Assembly (NCBI GenBank): GCA_029263415.1
Contig: JAJCXN010000039.1
Location: 306,837 to 370,836 of the forward strand
Source of the DNA: Acidobacteriota bacterium
Lineage (GTDB): Bacteria; Acidobacteriota; Thermoanaerobaculia; Multivoradales; Multivoraceae
Length of the DNA: 64,000 nucleotides
Reading direction: 5' to 3'
In this document: positions 61,674-64,000 of the stretch, piece by piece
How the letters are laid out: the number at the start of each line of letters is the position of its first letter
Position numbering within the stretch: the first letter of the stretch is position 1
Translations under genes and position numbers: made by a program
Notes under the pieces: model-generated
Told to the model about the DNA's origin: nothing
Databases searched by the model: none
What the model saw: only the letters and a program-made list of their open reading frames with translations

Positions 61674-62144
61674 TTAGATAGCCAGCGAATTCGGGTTCAT
61701 GCCGCCGCAGCCATTCTTCGCAAACGGGCGACCGCAGCCTCCGGTGTAGCAGACGTCTCCGGAGAAGCCGGTTGGGTTCACGAACTTGATCCACTCTTGC
61801 GCCTTGGTCCTGACGGTGTCGGCGTCAGCGCCCTTCTCGGTGATCAGAAAAGCTGCAAGTCCCCAGGTGGTGCGCGAGAGGTTGCACGGGCAACAGCAGG
61901 TGTAGGCGCTGTTGTCGCTGCAGCACGGCGCTGGGATGGTGTCGAGGGCTGCCTTCTTGACGGCTTCTTGAGCGGCGCTCAGCTTGATCGAACGCTCGTA
62001 GTCCATGAACTGAAGGGATTGTTCCTTGACGGTGGTGAAGGTTAGATCATCTTCGAAGTTGCCAGTGGGCATGACTGCTGAAGCTGCGAGCAGAATCGCG
62101 CCCGCGCAAACTGCGGTCGCAAGTAGCCATTTTGTTGTCGTCAT
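61674..62144 (-). CDS. Small secreted Cys-rich protein, possible metal binder
   Basis: A 156-residue protein. ATG 62144 begins a signal peptide (MTTTKWLLATAVCAGAILLA); the frame continues to 62282 but the extension is not signal-like. The mature part has a Cys cluster APCCSDNSAYTCCCPCNLSR around residue 73-92 and a second one SGDVCYTGGCGRPFAKNGCG near 127-146, joined by a helix-rich segment (TTWGLAAFLITEKGAD). The total of ten cysteines in the mature chain and the C-C-x-C pattern suggest metal or cluster binding, or disulfides. It faintly recalls PCYCGC-type lipoproteins, but I cannot place it. It is convergent with the transporter gene, 14 bp apart. Confidence 0.72.
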   Translation of the reverse strand: MTTTKWLLATAVCAGAILLAASAVMPTGNFEDDLTFTTVKEQSLQFMDYERSIKLSAAQEAVKKAALDTIPAPCCSDNSAYTCCCPCNLSRTTWGLAAFLITEKGADADTVRTKAQEWIKFVNPTGFSGDVCYTGGCGRPFAKNGCGGMNPNSLAI

Positions 62145-62418
62145 TGTTTGTTCTCGACTGTTGGATCTTGGGAATGTGTAGATGGTTGGAATGCGGCCCG
62201 CGCTGCGGTCGCGATCAAGGCTCACCCGGGTTCTGAGTTTATCGAGCCTGAGGTCCGTCCGCTTCGAGTTCAACGTCAGCACTCTCGTCGGAGTTCCCGT
62301 TGCGAGTGGAGCGGAACGACAGACGCATACGCTTTGTCAGCGAGGCATCGGCGAAACGGTCGTACAAAGTCACCACCAGCAGGTGTGGCCGCCTGCGCAT
62401 GGCGAGGTTGAGAGCTAG

Positions 62419-64000
62419 TCAATAAACCTCGCCTGCCTTGGGTTCGCCACGCAGGGTAACGGGTAGGGTTGGGATCCGTTCGACCTGGGAGCCACCTTCG
62501 TCAATGACCGCGAGGCGGATCTCAAAAGCTGCGACCTGTTCGTCGCGTTGCTGGATGTAGGTGAGTTCTGAGACCGGCACTAGAAGTTCGAACGGAACGC
62601 TCATCTTTCGGAAACCGGCACGCTCGGCACGGCCGGCAACAAGCCGTAGGTTCGAGTCATCAGAGGCGTTGCCGAAGAGCAGCGCGGTCTGTGCGGCCAT
62701 GGCGAGCTGCGCGGACTGCGAGAGATCGACGTAGCCCGATCGAGTGCGCACGAGAAGGTCTCGATTGTTGACCTCTACGCGAACTTGATGGCGGGCGTCG
62801 TCACCGCGCAGCCGCGGCACGAATCCGAGGTTGTAATAGCTCGAGGTGTCGGCGATAGCATCAGCGAGCACGCTGGTTGTGCGCAGCAGCGTTTCACCGC
62901 CTGTGGCCTTGGAGATGGTGTCGAGGACGCCCTTGCGAAAGAGGTCCTGGCTGGTGCTTGCGAGGCCGATTGGGTAGATGGTGTAGCCGAGAAGGTTGGC
63001 GGTCTCGAGCATCGGCCGGATCAACTCGAGGTCCGAGATGGTGCCGACGGCCTTGCCCGGACGTTCAAAGGTCCCCATGGGCCAATCACCAGCAAGCAAC
63101 AACATGGTCTGTCGGCCGGGCACCTCCCGAAATGCGCGCAGGGTCGAGATGACCCCGGTGACTGCATGCTCGAGATCGACGCGACGCTCGGCGTTCCGAA
63201 GAGCGTCGAACGCGTTGGTATCGTCGGCTTCGAGATCGAAGTTCTGCTGGATCACGGTTGGAGCGCGCTGCGTTCCCTGGTTGGAGACGTCGTGGGGCCC
63301 ACGGCTCGCACGCCTGATCCCGTTCATGCGCGCAGCGACCTTCGATGAGCGCAACTGACCGCCGAACTCATTGGTCATCAGTCTCGATATGGCTGCTCGA
63401 AGAGCGTCCTTCGACTGGCTGCCGACCAGCAAGCTCTCGACGCCAACACCCGAAAGCGCGACCACCGACATGCGATCTTCCGGAGCCAGTTCGTCGATCG
63501 CATCGAGCAGGCCGTTCAGTACCGGCTTGCGTGTACTGAACGACGAATGATTGTCGTCGACATACAGCAGGTAGTGAGTGCCCACCGGTTGCTGTGCTTC
63601 GTAGTTGCTCTGGGGCCCATCGGCAGTAGCAACTGTGAGGGCCGTGCGGTCCTTGACCTCGCTGAAGTAGTCGATCGGCATGGTACGGCCGTCGACTAGC
63701 AACCTGAAGTCGGAGGCTTCAAGACCGCTGATCCGTTGGCCGGATCGATCGGTGACAACCACTTCGACGTCGACCACCCGGACTTGAATGACATCGTCGA
63801 ACACCAAGGGTTCGTCGGGCGGGTGAGATGGTGTGCCCGTTTGGGGTGCGCTTGTCCGCACACTCGATGTCTGGGCACCCGTTGTCTGGGCACCCGTTGT
63901 CTGGGCACCCGTTGTCTGGGCACCCGTTGTCTGGGCACCCGTTGTCTGGGCACCCGTTGTCTGGGCACCCGTTGTCTGGGCACCCGTTGTCTGGGCACCC
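62419..64000 (-). CDS. VWFA-related acidobacterial-domain protein, 5' end beyond window
   Basis: The reading frame is open to the right window edge, so the start codon and signal peptide are not visible; a GTG at 63861 only marks an internal Val. The visible N-terminus is a run of about eight TTGAQ pentapeptides from a 15-bp repeat, then a Pro/Ser/Thr linker, then the family entry strand QVRVVDVEVVVTDRSGQRIS and LEASDFRLLVDGRTMPIDYF. The VWA core is HYLLYVDDNHSSFSTRKP, where DDNHS replaces the MIDAS DxSxS. EVPGRQTMLLLAGDWPMG and YYNLGFVPRLRGDDARH complete the domain. The C-terminal 120 residues are Ig-like. It is the fourth VWFA-type protein in the window. Confidence 0.87.
   Translation of the reverse strand, partial: GAQTTGAQTTGAQTTGAQTTGAQTTGAQTTGAQTTGAQTTGAQTSSVRTSAPQTGTPSHPPDEPLVFDDVIQVRVVDVEVVVTDRSGQRISGLEASDFRLLVDGRTMPIDYFSEVKDRTALTVATADGPQSNYEAQQPVGTHYLLYVDDNHSSFSTRKPVLNGLLDAIDELAPEDRMSVVALSGVGVESLLVGSQSKDALRAAISRLMTNEFGGQLRSSKVAARMNGIRRASRGPHDVSNQGTQRAPTVIQQNFDLEADDTNAFDALRNAERRVDLEHAVTGVISTLRAFREVPGRQTMLLLAGDWPMGTFERPGKAVGTISDLELIRPMLETANLLGYTIYPIGLASTSQDLFRKGVLDTISKATGGETLLRTTSVLADAIADTSSYYNLGFVPRLRGDDARHQVRVEVNNRDLLVRTRSGYVDLSQSAQLAMAAQTALLFGNASDDSNLRLVAGRAERAGFRKMSVPFELLVPVSELTYIQQRDEQVAAFEIRLAVIDEGGSQVERIPTLPVTLRGEPKAGEVY
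63871..64000. repeat. 15-bp minisatellite, at least 8.7 exact copies, in frame
   Basis: The plus-strand unit CTGGGCACCCGTTGT repeats without a single change from 63871 to the window end, with a near copy just before it. On the coding strand it encodes TTGAQ. The array continues beyond the window, so the true copy number is unknown. The absence of any variation implies recent expansion or ongoing homogenisation. Confidence 0.97.

Noticed and set aside
63866..64000. Regular repeat array that could be taken for CRISPR
   Set aside because: The 15-bp units abut directly with no spacers, lie in frame inside a coding region, and no cas genes are present.
1..64000. A prophage, genomic island or defence system
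   Set aside because: No integrase, transposase, restriction, toxin-antitoxin or phage structural genes and no att-like repeats were seen; gene content and base composition look like core chromosome throughout.

Overview
The window looks like chromosomal DNA of a GC-rich bacterium (roughly 60% G+C by eye), most likely an acidobacterium. The reasons are four secreted proteins of the 'VWFA-related Acidobacterial domain' type, an Oar-like TonB-dependent receptor with an N-terminal carboxypeptidase-regulatory-like domain, a pair of CRTAC1/ASPIC-UnbV FG-GAP proteins, and many TPR proteins fused to other domains. This assignment rests on protein recognition alone. I see no rRNA, tRNA, phage, integrase, transposase or CRISPR genes.

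Layout. 1-7465 (minus strand): two translationally coupled sulfatase-like lipoproteins, a secreted TPR protein and a TonB-dependent receptor that ends in a clear intrinsic terminator. 8202-14180 (plus): a transglutaminase-like TPR lipoprotein and two tandem paralogous VWFA proteins, the second followed by a terminator. 14742-22868 (minus): another VWFA protein and two overlapping FG-GAP/ASPIC proteins. 23147-28528 (plus): a VWA-like secreted protein coupled to an HExxH metalloprotease, a receiver-linker-Roadblock fusion and a free-standing NFACT-R domain. 28589-35027 (minus): deoC with two aldehyde dehydrogenase genes (a split ALDH16-like arrangement), a cupin preceded by a 20-bp triple repeat, a Ser/Thr kinase and an MscS-FHA fusion channel. 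35338-38290 (plus): GNAT acetyltransferase and ABC exporter. 38282-42886 (minus): a 1534-residue single-chain biotin-dependent acyl-CoA carboxylase. 43261-57427 (mostly plus): VOC protein, M61 peptidase, MltA transglycosylase, TatT-like helical protein, a giant multi-domain Ig-like surface protein, a class C beta-lactamase-like serine hydrolase and a DPP4-type S9 peptidase. 57458-64000: arfB, a class IV aminotransferase, an SLC13/RCK transporter, a small Cys-rich secreted protein and a VWFA protein that runs off the right edge and carries a 15-bp in-frame minisatellite.

Overall theme. Most genes encode envelope or secreted proteins: peptidases, murein remodelling, adhesion-like Ig, VWA and FG-GAP modules, and a TonB receptor. 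This suits a heterotroph that lives on proteins and polymers. The cytoplasmic set covers deoxynucleoside catabolism (deoC-ALDH), acyl-CoA carboxylation and ribosome rescue (arfB, NFACT-R).

The points most worth following up are the CT-BC-BCCP single-chain carboxylase with an unrecognised ~400-residue middle region, the MscS-FHA channel next to a Ser/Thr kinase, the receiver-Roadblock fusion, the 20-bp operator-like triplet with compensatory base changes, the Cys-rich protein, and a recurring habit of short tandem duplications both between and inside genes.
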